DNA from: Hyphomicrobiales bacterium
Lineage (GTDB): Bacteria; Pseudomonadota; Alphaproteobacteria; Rhizobiales; Rhizobiaceae
Direction of reading: 5' to 3'
DNA length: 64,000 nucleotides
Assembly (NCBI GenBank): GCA_900471525.1
Contig: UCEZ01000039.1
Location: 1-64,000 of the forward strand
Shown here: positions 52,647 to 60,693 of the stretch, piece by piece
Position numbering within the stretch: the first letter of the stretch is position 1
How the letters are laid out: every line of letters begins with the position of its first letter
Made by a program: the position numbers and the translations under genes
The notes under the pieces: model-generated
What the model was told of the DNA's origin: nothing
The model's database searches: none
The model's input: only the letters and a program-made list of their open reading frames with translations

Positions 52647-53093
52647 ATGAGCAAGTTCATTAAGACTATCGTCGGCTCGGTCATTCTGGCGGCATCGTTC
52701 GGCTTCACGGCCAGTGCAGCGGACTTCGAGGTTCACATGCTGAACAAGGGCAAGGACGGCGCGATGGTCTTTGAACCAGGCGGCATCAAGATCGCCAAGG
52801 GTGACAGCATCACCTTCATCCCCACGGACAAGAGCCATAACGCAGAGACCGTCAAGGATCTAATTCCGGAAGGTGCAACGGCTTTCAAGGGCAAGATGAA
52901 CGAGACCATCAAGATCAGGTTCGACGCTCCAGGAGCTTATGCGGTGAAGTGTGCGCCCCATGTCGGCATGGGCATGATCGCTGTCGTGGTCGTCGGGGAC
53001 GCACCTGCCAACCTAGACGCCATCAAGACCGCCAAGTTTCCCAAGAAGGCGCGTGAACGGCTTGATGCCGATATTACTACCCTCGGGCTCTGA
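52647..53093 (+). CDS. Pseudoazurin (blue copper electron carrier)
   Basis: A 148-residue secreted protein. The signal peptide [20 protein letters not shown] ends at a SASAADFEV-like site (here TASAADFE). The type 1 copper ligands are H64, C102, H105 and M110; their spacing (38, 3, 5) equals that of known pseudoazurins (His40, Cys78, His81, Met86 in the mature form). It delivers electrons to nitrite or nitrous oxide reductase in the periplasm. The ribosome site is AAGGAG. No reductase gene lies in the window. Confidence 0.93.
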   Translation: MSKFIKTIVGSVILAASFGFTASAADFEVHMLNKGKDGAMVFEPGGIKIAKGDSITFIPTDKSHNAETVKDLIPEGATAFKGKMNETIKIRFDAPGAYAVKCAPHVGMGMIAVVVVGDAPANLDAIKTAKFPKKARERLDADITTLGL

Positions 53094-53319
53094 CCGAGAT
53101 TTGTCCAGCCGACATTGAAAGTAGCCGACTGGACATCAAGGGCGCTGTGATGAAGACAATTCATACCGATATTAGCGAAAATGGTCATACCAAAGCGGAC
53201 CTTCCGCTCAAGCAAGCGCTCTTGGAGATGGTCGGTTGCCCCGACGGGATCTCGGAGGGGGCTCCTGGCTTCAATATCGTCTGTTCGGCACCCCGTGATC
53301 GTACAAGGTGAGTTTGCAC

Positions 53320-53341
53320 GGGTGTCCACGCGTGGACACCC
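53320..53341. promoter_or_regulatory. Perfect 22-bp palindrome upstream of fixL
   Basis: The half GGGTGTCCACG is followed by its exact reverse complement. It lies 70 bp before the fixL start and has no T-run, so it is more likely an operator than a terminator. The rest of 53094-53410 shows no gene. Confidence 0.5.
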
Positions 53342-53410
53342 CATCTTTCTGCATGCTACAACCCGCCACGTCGGCACGGTCCGTGTTGATTATTGACACA
53401 AGGGCAACGG

Positions 53411-54946
53411 GTGAAGCCTCAGATGATGCCGCACAGGAACGGTGACTCCGGGACAAGCATTGCGTCGCTGATACTTGACAGGAAAATCTCTCGCAGGCAG
53501 GCGTATCTGTTCGCAGTGCTGGCGATCTGTATTTCCATTCTCGTTGCCTTCCTTATTCGCGACGGTCTGGCTGGTCGGACGGTTGTCGATCTGTTCATTC
53601 CTGCAGTGCTCGTCGTGTCGGTAGTGGGTGGGTTGACGTCGACATTGATCGTCGCCGGCCTCTTGTGCGTCGTCGTGGTCGCGATGGAAACGGGGACGGG
53701 CGCTCCGTTCCAAACGCCATGGGTCGAACTCGGATTCTTCATCGTGGTTGCCACCACTATTGCGCTCCTCAGCGAAGTGCTGAGAGATGCACTCCTGGCT
53801 GCAAAGAACGCTGAGAAGGCCCTCCGTGTGCGGGAGGCTCATCTCAAGTCCATTCTGGACACCGTCCTCGATGCAACCATCGTCAGCGAGCAGGACGGGA
53901 CGATCGTGTCCTTCAATGGCGCAGCCGTCAGGCAGTTCGGCTATGCGGAGGAAGAGGTCATAGGCCAGAACCTCCGCATTCTGATGCCACAGCCCTATCG
54001 CAAGGAACACGACGGCTATCTCAACCGGTATCTGAGTACCGGGGAGAAGCGGATCATCGGTGTCGATCGCGTGGTCGTCGGACAGCGCAAGGATGGTTCC
54101 ACGTTTCCGATGAAGCTTGCAGTCGGCGAGATGCGTTCCGGCGACAAGACATTCTTTACAGGTTTCGTCCGAGATCTTACCGAGCGCGAGGAATCCGCTG
54201 CCCGTCTCGAAGAAATCCAAGGTGAGCTTGCCAGACTGGCCCGCCTCAATGAAATGGGCGAGATGGCGTCGACACTCGCGCACGAACTGAACCAACCTCT
54301 TTCGGCGATCGCCAACTACGTGCACGGGTGTTCGCGCCTTCTGCGGGACATGGACACCGACGTCGCGGTAATGATGAGGGAGGCTCTGGAGGAGGCTGGC
54401 AGCCAGTCTCTGCGCGCCGGACAGATCATAAAACATCTGCGTGAGTTCGTCAGCAAGGGCGAGACCGATAAGGCACCGCAGAACATCCGACAACTAGTGG
54501 AGGAGGCAGGCGCGCTGGCTTTGGTCGGATCTCGTGAGAAAGGTGTCAGGACCGTATTTGACTATCGCCCAGGAGCGGAGATGGTGATGGTCGACCACAT
54601 CCAGATCCAACAGGTGTTGACCAATCTGATGCGCAACGCCATCGAGGCTATGAAGGACGCTCCTAAAAAGGAGCTGATCGTTCGGATCCAGCCAGGTGCC
54701 CCAGGACAGGTGACCGTGATCGTCGAGGATACGGGCTCGGGAATTCCGGAGGAAATCTCGGCACAGCTATTCAAGCCATTTACGACCACGAAGCCTGGAG
54801 GAATGGGAATCGGACTGTCGATATCGAAACGGATCGTGGAAGCGCATGGCGGAACGATGACCGTATCGCATACCCCGTCTGGGGGCGCGAGCTTCCAATT
54901 CACGCTGCCTGCTTATGATGAGAGAGAAGACCATGTCGAAGGATGA
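53411..54946 (+). CDS. fixL: Oxygen-sensing histidine kinase FixL
   Basis: A 511-residue sensor from a GTG at 53411 (an ATG at 53423 is also possible). Four hydrophobic segments lie in about residues 28-120. A haem PAS domain follows, closely matching S. meliloti FixL from memory: [20 protein letters not shown] and the haem-ligand His in [11 protein letters not shown] (about residue 200). The HisKA motif THE phospho-His is in [14 protein letters not shown] (about residue 291), and ATP-binding boxes [11 protein letters not shown] and [18 protein letters not shown] end the protein. At low oxygen it phosphorylates FixJ, whose gene overlaps it by 14 bases. Confidence 0.95.
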   Translation: MKPQMMPHRNGDSGTSIASLILDRKISRRQAYLFAVLAICISILVAFLIRDGLAGRTVVDLFIPAVLVVSVVGGLTSTLIVAGLLCVVVVAMETGTGAPFQTPWVELGFFIVVATTIALLSEVLRDALLAAKNAEKALRVREAHLKSILDTVLDATIVSEQDGTIVSFNGAAVRQFGYAEEEVIGQNLRILMPQPYRKEHDGYLNRYLSTGEKRIIGVDRVVVGQRKDGSTFPMKLAVGEMRSGDKTFFTGFVRDLTEREESAARLEEIQGELARLARLNEMGEMASTLAHELNQPLSAIANYVHGCSRLLRDMDTDVAVMMREALEEAGSQSLRAGQIIKHLREFVSKGETDKAPQNIRQLVEEAGALALVGSREKGVRTVFDYRPGAEMVMVDHIQIQQVLTNLMRNAIEAMKDAPKKELIVRIQPGAPGQVTVIVEDTGSGIPEEISAQLFKPFTTTKPGGMGIGLSISKRIVEAHGGTMTVSHTPSGGASFQFTLPAYDEREDHVEG

Positions 54947-55553
54947 TTTCACCGTCCATATCGTCGACGACGAGGAACCAGTCCGGAAGTCGCTTGCGTT
55001 CATGCTGACGATGAACGGGTTCGCCGTACGGGTGCATGAATCGGCCACAGCGTTCGCGCAGTTCGCACCCGGCGCGCGAGACGCCGTTCTGGTAACCGAC
55101 CTTCGTATGCCGGACATGACGGGCGTCGAACTGATCCGAAATCTGTCCATGCTGACGAATAGAATTCCCTCGCTGGTGATCACGGGGCACGGCGATGTTC
55201 CGATGGCCGTCGAAGCCATGAAGGCCGGAGCTATCGATTTCATCGAAAAACCGTTCGAAGACACTGTCATCATCGACGCAATCCGCCGGGCGGCCGACCA
55301 GCTTCACGACAACCGCGTCGCTACAGATTCTGTCGAAGACGTCCGCGAACGTCTGGCGACACTTAGCGAACGCGAACGTCAGGTGCTGTCGGCGGTGGTT
55401 GCCGGGCTGCCGAACAAGTCGATCGCATATGATCTCGATATCAGCCCCCGTACGGTGGAGGTCCATCGCTCCAATGTCATGGGCAAGATGAAGGCGAAGA
55501 GCCTGCCCGAACTTGTCAGGATGGCGCTCGCCGCTGGATTCGGTCCCGTTTGA
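54933..55553 (+). CDS. fixJ: Response regulator FixJ
   Basis: A 206-residue regulator with a receiver domain ([20 protein letters not shown], phospho-acceptor Asp near residue 56 in [11 protein letters not shown], Lys in IEKPFEDT) and a LuxR-type HTH ([35 protein letters not shown]). It matches S. meliloti FixJ almost along its full length from memory. Phosphorylated FixJ activates fixK. It overlaps fixL, so both are co-translated. Confidence 0.95.
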   Translation: MSKDDFTVHIVDDEEPVRKSLAFMLTMNGFAVRVHESATAFAQFAPGARDAVLVTDLRMPDMTGVELIRNLSMLTNRIPSLVITGHGDVPMAVEAMKAGAIDFIEKPFEDTVIIDAIRRAADQLHDNRVATDSVEDVRERLATLSERERQVLSAVVAGLPNKSIAYDLDISPRTVEVHRSNVMGKMKAKSLPELVRMALAAGFGPV

Positions 55554-55571
55554 TGACTTTCGGCGTTTCCC

Positions 55572-55585
55572 TTGATTTAAAACAA
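55572..55585. promoter_or_regulatory. FNR/FixK-like box before the stand-alone receiver gene
   Basis: TTGATTTAAAACAA differs from the anaerobox by one base in the right half. It lies between fixJ and the receiver gene. Confidence 0.45.
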
Positions 55586-55659
55586 GGCATGGTTTCCCGT
55601 TCGGAAGTTACTTGAGTGTTTGCAGCGGGTTCCCCGTCTGCGGACAACGGGATATCGAG

Positions 55660-56004
55660 TTGCAGCTATCACAGACCATTGTCGCGATCGCCACTGATGA
55701 CGCCTTGCTGCGTTCGCTTGCGTTTGCGCTCGGAGTCGAGGGGTACGTTGTCCGGTCCTACGGCTCGTGGCAGACTGCTCGGGAATTGATAGAGACGTCG
55801 CTCTGCGTGATTGTGGATGTCGATATCTGCCGCGAGGACGTCGATGCTCGACGGTCCTTGCTTGATCCGGCAAGCCGCATCGTCCTGCTCACCGACGGCA
55901 TGCCGGCTCCAAACGTATCAGCAAACACCCGCCTCATCTCGAAGCCCTTGCAGGGGGCAGACATCGTCGAAGGCGTGAGCCACTTCCGTCGGGTGCGTAC
56001 GTAG
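55660..56004 (+). CDS. Small stand-alone receiver-like protein between fixJ and fixK
   Basis: A protein of about 114 residues (130 if the TTG at 55612 is used). It looks like a receiver fold: TIVAIATDDALLRSLAFALG, VEGYVVRSYGSWQTA, a candidate phospho-acceptor in LCVIVDVDICRED and Lys in LISKPLQGADIV. The DD pair and acceptor region are imperfect, and there is no output domain. Placed inside the fixLJ-fixK locus with a FixK-like box in front, it could compete with FixJ for phosphate. No function is known. Starts are uncertain. Confidence 0.65.
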   Translation: MQLSQTIVAIATDDALLRSLAFALGVEGYVVRSYGSWQTARELIETSLCVIVDVDICREDVDARRSLLDPASRIVLLTDGMPAPNVSANTRLISKPLQGADIVEGVSHFRRVRT

Positions 56005-56084
56005 AAACCCTTAGTGGTACAACCGAATTTCGCCATCAGCTTCTCTTGTCCATAGTTTCCTCACGATCACAAGGGGAAACGACA

Positions 56085-56729
56085 ATGTTCGCAGGCGCAC
56101 TCACCGCAACCCAATCGCACCCAGTCAGAGCTCAGGGCGTTCTCGCCCCCTCATTCCTTCCGCGCGCCAGGCAGATCAGCCTGTTTGCACCGGATGGTGA
56201 GATTTATGCGCAAGGCGAACAGGCCGGAGCCCTGTACCGGGTCGAGTTCGGTGCTGTTCGTGTGTATCGATTGCACACAGACGGCCGCCGCCAGATCGTG
56301 GCCTTTTACTTTGGCGGAGAGACCTTCGGTCTGGAGGCGGGCCGAACCCACAGCTTCTTTGCCGAAGCCACGGTTCATACCGGGCTGTCGAAATTCGCCA
56401 ATGCTCCAGGGGAGCTGGAATCGCAGGAACTGATGACGCTCGCGCTTCGCAGCATGTTGCATGCCCAGGAACATCTACTCGTTGTCAGCCGCCAGAGCGC
56501 TGTTGAAAAACTGGGGGCGTTCCTTCTGGATGTTGCGGAACGCCAGGGCGACCTCGACCACATCGATCTTCAGATGACGCGCGTCGACATCGGCGAGTAT
56601 CTTGGAATGACCATCGAAACGGTATCCCGCAGTTTTTCAAAGCTCCGCGAGGAAGGGATTTTGCAACTGCACGGTGCCAAGACCATCGAAATCATCCAGC
56701 CGGAAAAGCTTGTGCTCCTTTGCAAATAA
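56085..56729 (+). CDS. fixK: Crp/Fnr-family regulator FixK
   Basis: A 214-residue regulator with a cyclic-nucleotide-like beta-roll (DGEIYAQGEQAGALYRVEFG) and an HTH with the Fnr-type recognition helix (TRVDIGEYLGMTIETVSRSF). N-terminal cysteine ligands for a [4Fe-4S] cluster are absent, so it is FixK-like rather than Fnr-like. The start at 56085 has AAGGGGAAAC upstream. It should bind TTGATNNNNATCAA boxes, of which ten are seen in this part of the window. Confidence 0.92.
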   Translation: MFAGALTATQSHPVRAQGVLAPSFLPRARQISLFAPDGEIYAQGEQAGALYRVEFGAVRVYRLHTDGRRQIVAFYFGGETFGLEAGRTHSFFAEATVHTGLSKFANAPGELESQELMTLALRSMLHAQEHLLVVSRQSAVEKLGAFLLDVAERQGDLDHIDLQMTRVDIGEYLGMTIETVSRSFSKLREEGILQLHGAKTIEIIQPEKLVLLCK

Positions 56730-56778
56730 GCACCGCGGACGGACGTGCGTTCAAGTGGACGCCGTCCGACCGATGTGT

Positions 56779-56792
56779 TTGATCCCTGTCAA
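56779..56792. promoter_or_regulatory. FNR/FixK box before the BON-domain gene
   Basis: TTGATCCCTGTCAA differs from the consensus by one base. Its centre predicts a start near 56827, 32 bp before the gene. Confidence 0.6.
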
Positions 56793-56858
56793 AGACTGCC
56801 TTCCTCCTTCGTGTTCAAAGCAACGTCAGCGCAGCATGCGCCTGAGGGGAAGCAAGCA

Positions 56859-57335
56859 ATGGACGATCTCGATCTACGGAATCTGGTCTTGGCTGCGTTG
56901 GAGCGCCTGCCTCTGATCGCGGCATCCCACATCGGCGTAGCCGTGCATCAGGGCGTGGTCGTATTGAGCGGCCACGTCGTGGACGAGAGCCACAAGGCCA
57001 TCATCGAGTTTGCTGTCATCAACCTGCCAGAGGTCAAAGGGCTGGCGCAGAAGATTCACATCTGCGCCGATTTAGAGTTTCTCGATTCCGATGAAGAGAT
57101 TGCACGGCGGATGGTCCGGATGATCGAATGGAATATCTCGAAGCCTCAGAACGATCTTCGGGTAAGGGTCGAGGACCGCTGGGTGACGCTCACTGGCCAC
57201 GTCGGTTGCAGCCAAGACCTCGAGAAAGCCGAACAGTTCGCAAAGATCGTCCGAGGGTGCGCCGGATTCAGCAACAATCTCGCTGTTTCCAACCAAGCGT
57301 GGGTCGCCGCCACCAGTCTGGAGACTGCCGCCTGA
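56859..57335 (+). CDS. BON-domain protein
   Basis: A 158-residue protein with two BON-like repeats: residues about 5-70 (RNLVLAALERLPLIAASHIG, VVVLSGHVVDESHKAIIEFA) and about 85-150 (RVEDRWVTLTGHVGCSQDLE, KAEQFAKIVRG). No signal peptide is seen, so it is probably cytoplasmic. BON domains bind phospholipid or nucleotide-like ligands; the specific role is unknown. An FNR-type box in front places it in the microaerobic regulon. Confidence 0.8.
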   Translation: MDDLDLRNLVLAALERLPLIAASHIGVAVHQGVVVLSGHVVDESHKAIIEFAVINLPEVKGLAQKIHICADLEFLDSDEEIARRMVRMIEWNISKPQNDLRVRVEDRWVTLTGHVGCSQDLEKAEQFAKIVRGCAGFSNNLAVSNQAWVAATSLETAA

Positions 57336-57488
57336 CGTTGCAGCGACCCGGCTGAACGTCACACCCGAGGCAGAGCGCTTGCACGCGGAGCAGGCGCACC
57401 CCAGCACGACAGAGGTCGTTCCGGAGTGACCTCATTGGACCTTAGGAGAAGGCATGCGTCAGTATAGTGTTCTTGCGGCGTTTCGCAT

Positions 57489-57992
57489 TTATCCAACTTG
57501 GCGTATCGCGGCCGCCCGACTGACCCGGCCTTCTAAGACTTGCAACGCGGCTTCCTGGAATGCCATGTGATCCCGCAGGTCATCGAGAAGTGCCGCGAGC
57601 TGGAAGCGCAGCGCATCCGGGTCTTCGACCGGCCCCCCATTCCCGATCTTTTCGAGGAGGTCTGCAAGGCGTTCGGCTCCATTATCATCCAGGGTGTGCG
57701 CGAATTCTGGCACGCGGAGGGTGCCGATCCTGCGATCTGCCTGGTCAGACTGCGCAAGGAGGGCAAAGTCCGCTTCTGCCCTCCGTTCGCGTTCGAGAAG
57801 CAGGCGCAGGTCGACGGCGGTGAACACGCACAGGTTCCTGTCGATCAGGTCCGGCAGGGATTCACTGATCGTTTCCAGCTCGGCGCAAAGCGCTACCTCG
57901 GATCCGTAGGACGACTTCATCTCTTCAATCGTTGACTTGAGCTCGACGCTGCCGTTGGTCTGCAAAAAGATTTCCGCACTGCCCGGCGACAT
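57489..57992 (-). CDS. Unknown protein, possibly FixK-regulated
   Basis: A 167-residue acidic, leucine-rich, mostly helical protein, start MSPGSAEIFLQTNG at 57992 with GGAG seven bases upstream. It has no recognised domain, signal peptide or transmembrane segment. Heptad-like segments occur in LLLERERRAEADFALLAQSD and AALLDDLRDHMAFQEAALQV. A perfect FNR box at 58047-58060 is shared with the divergent flavin-reductase-like gene. It could be a conserved island protein with a regulatory or chaperone role. Confidence 0.6.
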   Translation of the reverse strand: MSPGSAEIFLQTNGSVELKSTIEEMKSSYGSEVALCAELETISESLPDLIDRNLCVFTAVDLRLLLERERRAEADFALLAQSDQADRRIGTLRVPEFAHTLDDNGAERLADLLEKIGNGGPVEDPDALRFQLAALLDDLRDHMAFQEAALQVLEGRVSRAAAIRQVG

Positions 57993-58046
57993 GATGCACT
58001 CCATGGCTCCATGGCGACAGTGTCGCGTTTTTAAAATCTCCGCGCA

Positions 58047-58060
58047 TTGATCCAGATCAA
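58047..58060. promoter_or_regulatory. FNR/FixK box between divergent genes
   Basis: TTGATCCAGATCAA is a perfect match. For the right-hand gene TATCCT at 58082 fits a -10 with a start near 58095. For the left gene the start would be near 58012. Confidence 0.75.
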
Positions 58061-58224
58061 GAAACCTTCAGCGGACAGTCGTATCCTTACGTTGTCCACG
58101 TAGGATGGAGATTTTCGCCAATTGGCCACTTGCCACTGGTGAGCCTATCACTCAGGTGATTGGTCACACGTCTCCGAGCGTCGAACACTCGCGTCGGCGA
58201 CGACAGCACAGAGGAGGCCGCAGC

Positions 58225-58680
58225 ATGAAGATTCACGAGTTAGCGCCGGACGATTGCATGGAACTCGTAACGGCGGGTCGACTGGCCCGGCTGGCCTGCT
58301 GCCGCGACGACCGCCCATACGTGGTGCCGATACACTACGCCGTTGACGGAAATGTGCTCTACAGTTTCACGATGCCGGGCCGGAAGCTCGACATGATGCG
58401 GGCAAATCCGTTTGTCTGTCTGGAAATTGACAAATTCGATCACGGTCACGAGTGGACGAGCGTCATCGTCGACGGCGTGTTCAGGGAATTGGAGAATGAC
58501 GAGAACCGGAACCAGGAAAGGATTCATGCATGGTCGCTGCTGCAGCTGCAGATCGATTGGTGGGAACCTGGGGCTTTGAAGCCGCAACAGCAGCCAGTCC
58601 ATTCAAAATCTCCGCATGTGTTTTTTGCAATCGAGATTTCAGCGACTTCAGGGCGGCATGCCAGCAAAGGCGATAGCTGA
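58225..58680 (+). CDS. Pyridoxamine 5'-phosphate oxidase-like FMN-binding protein
   Basis: A 151-residue split-barrel flavin protein of the PNPOx-like/NimA type: GRLARLACCRDDRPYVVPIH, NVLYSFTMPGRKLDMMRANP and VCLEIDKFDHGHEWTSVIVD. The start at 58225 has GAGGAGG upstream. Such proteins bind FMN or haem and reduce small electrophiles or support redox balance. The C-terminus (SATSGRHASKGDS) is unusual. It is preceded by a perfect FNR box, so low oxygen should induce it. Confidence 0.83.
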   Translation: MKIHELAPDDCMELVTAGRLARLACCRDDRPYVVPIHYAVDGNVLYSFTMPGRKLDMMRANPFVCLEIDKFDHGHEWTSVIVDGVFRELENDENRNQERIHAWSLLQLQIDWWEPGALKPQQQPVHSKSPHVFFAIEISATSGRHASKGDS

Positions 58681-58981
58681 CATTTCCGGCGCTATAGTTA
58701 CGGTGCTGACATTCGGGTCTGCGGTTGCGCTGACACGGCTGGGAGGCGGGTCGTCGTAGAGGCTATAACCGTCAAGTGTCCGGCATTAGATAGCAAAACC
58801 ATCAGACCTAAAATGGCATTCCAATTACCTTGGTCCCGGTGCCAGTCGTTATCGGCTGGGCTTGATCTAGCGCAATGCGGGGTTCCCCGGAATCGTTAAT
58901 ACTGATGCGGGCCAAATCGGAAGAGAAACACAATGGAGCCCTACCGACGACCTAGATATCACTCAAGAGAGGAGAAACGTG
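58681..58981. other. Intergenic region with an FNR-like box
   Basis: No gene is seen. TTGATCTAGCGCAA (58862-58875) is an FNR-like box with one variant half, and TTAATA at 58896-58901 is a plausible -10, giving a start near 58910 for the next gene. Confidence 0.5.
58862..58875. promoter_or_regulatory. FNR/FixK-like box upstream of the EF-hand gene
   Basis: TTGATCTAGCGCAA; the CGCAA half is the same variant as in the hemN box. Confidence 0.5.
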
Positions 58982-59356
58982 ATGACATCAGCCAAATTGA
59001 TCCGCAGCGTCATTGGTTCCGCGCTCATTGCCGCAAGCGCGATGACCGTAGCCTTTGCGCAGACGCAAACACCCGAAACTGACGGTGCGACAATGCCAGA
59101 TCAGGGAATGCAATCTGGTCAGCCAGGCATGATGGGCCGGAATATGATGCGATCGGGAATGATGGGCGGAATGCCAATGGGGGCAATGCGCGGGCATATG
59201 ATGAAGTTTATGTTTGCCGTCGCGGATGCCGATGGCGATAACGCGCTCTCGTTTGAGGAAGTAACCACCATTCACAAGCGCATCTTCGACAAGGTCGATG
59301 GCGACAAGAACGGGAAGGTCACTCAAGAGGAAATGCGATCGTTTATGCGAGAATAG
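58982..59356 (+). CDS. Secreted Met-rich EF-hand protein
   Basis: A 124-residue exported protein. The signal peptide MTSAKLIRSVIGSALIAASA is followed by an AFAQ site. A Met/Gly-rich segment (QPGMMGRNMMRSGMMGGMPM and MRGHMM) resembles copper-binding regions of CopA/PcoA-like proteins. Two EF-hand loops follow: DADGDNALSFEE and DGDKNGKVTQEE. It may bind calcium and copper in the periplasm, possibly linked to pseudoazurin copper supply. The GAGGAG ribosome site is strong and the FNR-like box upstream suggests oxygen control. Confidence 0.82.
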   Translation: MTSAKLIRSVIGSALIAASAMTVAFAQTQTPETDGATMPDQGMQSGQPGMMGRNMMRSGMMGGMPMGAMRGHMMKFMFAVADADGDNALSFEEVTTIHKRIFDKVDGDKNGKVTQEEMRSFMRE

Positions 59357-59472
59357 CGTATGGAAATTTGGACCGGTCCATCTCGGATGTCATCTTTGAA
59401 CCGCCCCGCAGAATAGTGTGAAGCGGGGCGGTACAGCAGAAGAACGGCGATGATGAAGGTGTCGTTGGCGCG

Positions 59473-60012
59473 CTAACTGCTTTGGACAACATCGGCAACG
59501 TTGAGCTCTCGCCGCAGCAGAACGAGCGTCGGGTCGTCGTCGTAGTCCAGGGCTTTGAAACCCATATCCCGCTCCAACTCGATCGCTGAATGGTTCTCAC
59601 GACTTTCGATGGACTCGATGCTTGTGATCTTGTGCCGTTCCGCATAGCGGCAAATATGGGCAAGCATTTCCCAGCTTATTCCCTGGTGTTTGAAATCGTC
59701 GCGGATTGTGAGAGCGACCTCGCCTCGCTGACCATTCTTGTCGGTCGCCAGCATTGCCACCGCAAGCAGCGTTTCGCTGGGAGATAGGGCAAGAAAATTG
59801 ACGACGTGCGGATCGTCAATGCGTGTCATTTCGGCGAGCCTTTTGTGGGACACTGCCTGCATTCCAGCGAGAAACCGAAATCGGAGGTCTTCCGGCGTTA
59901 CATGTGTGAAGAATTCCGCAACGATTGCACTGTCCTGTGGCGTGGCGTGGCGGACGTGGAAGCGGAATCCAGTGCGTGTGGTAAGGTCGTCATCGGTGTC
60001 GTGAACTTCCAT
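59473..60012 (-). CDS. GNAT-family N-acetyltransferase
   Basis: A 179-residue single GNAT domain: FHVRHATPQDSAIVAEFFTH, VALTIRDDFKHQGISWEMLA and IESIESRENHSAIELERDMG. The acetyl-CoA loop is divergent (DDFKHQGIS). The start at 60012 has GGAGAAG upstream. These domains often occur at the end of acetyl-CoA-synthetase-like proteins and act on protein lysines, but this one stands alone. The target is unknown. No FNR box is seen. Confidence 0.83.
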   Translation of the reverse strand: MEVHDTDDDLTTRTGFRFHVRHATPQDSAIVAEFFTHVTPEDLRFRFLAGMQAVSHKRLAEMTRIDDPHVVNFLALSPSETLLAVAMLATDKNGQRGEVALTIRDDFKHQGISWEMLAHICRYAERHKITSIESIESRENHSAIELERDMGFKALDYDDDPTLVLLRRELNVADVVQSS

Positions 60013-60157
60013 TTTGCTTCTCCTTTGAGCTGGCTAGACAGCGCTTCGGTGGCGTCCTGACCGCAAGAGCGATGGCCTTCCATCCGATATTGACTTCTGG
60101 CGCGCCGTTCTCTTCCGCCAAGTGAAACTTTCGGATCCGATCCGGCAGTCCTAATTG

Positions 60158-60484
60158 CTATTGAGCTGCGCCGCGCGCGCATTCGACGCAATAGGGCGTG
60201 AAGGGCAGGGCTTCGAGCCGCTGTTCGCCGATTTCGGCGTCGCAAAGGACGCATCGGCCGTAGGTTCCACTTTCTATGCGATCAAGCGCCGATGAAATCG
60301 CCTTCAATTCTTCGCGGCCGCTCCGTTCCATGCCCACGAGGACTTCGTCATTCTCCGTTTCGATCGCGCGGTCGTCGCTGTCGGCATCCAGTTGTGTGCC
60401 AAGGTCGCTTTCAATCGCTGCCAGCCGCCGCTCAATGCCGCGACGGCGATCTTCGAGATCCTGTTTTATCGCCATAATTTTCAT
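60158..60484 (-). CDS. TraR/DksA-family zinc-finger regulator
   Basis: A 108-residue protein with a coiled coil (DLEDRRRGIERRLAAIESDL) and a C4 zinc finger (CVLCDAEIG, then YCVECARG; CxxC-x17-CxxC). The start at 60484 (MKIMAIKQDLE) is chosen over the longer frame to 60592. DksA-like proteins bind RNA polymerase and tune transcription in response to stress or ppGpp. An FNR-type box 110 bp upstream suggests it is induced at low oxygen. Confidence 0.88.
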   Translation of the reverse strand: MKIMAIKQDLEDRRRGIERRLAAIESDLGTQLDADSDDRAIETENDEVLVGMERSGREELKAISSALDRIESGTYGRCVLCDAEIGEQRLEALPFTPYCVECARGAAQ

Positions 60485-60591
60485 TTGTGTCTCACTCAGT
60501 TGTGGCCGGCTTGAACCCGGAAACGCCGTCCGCGTGCGACAGCCGCGACCTCTGCAACGGTTCAAGCATATGCAGCTATGGGCTTTGCTCA

Positions 60592-60605
60592 TTGACCAGG
60601 ATCAA
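60592..60605. promoter_or_regulatory. FNR/FixK box upstream of the DksA-like gene
   Basis: TTGACCAGGATCAA differs by one base from the consensus. On the minus strand TATGCT (complement of 60565-60570) sits where a -10 is expected for a start near 60557. Confidence 0.65.
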
Positions 60606-60693
60606 GAAAAGGAAACTTTGTGGCCCGTCACACGAGAAAGTCTTGCCCATCATACGCCTGCCGATCGAAAATACGATTGTCCAACAGAGGAAA

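Noticed and set aside
53380-53396. FNR-like box just before fixL (TTGATTATTGACAC)
   Set aside because: Only the left half matches the consensus, the right half is wrong, and it would overlap the fixL leader start region.
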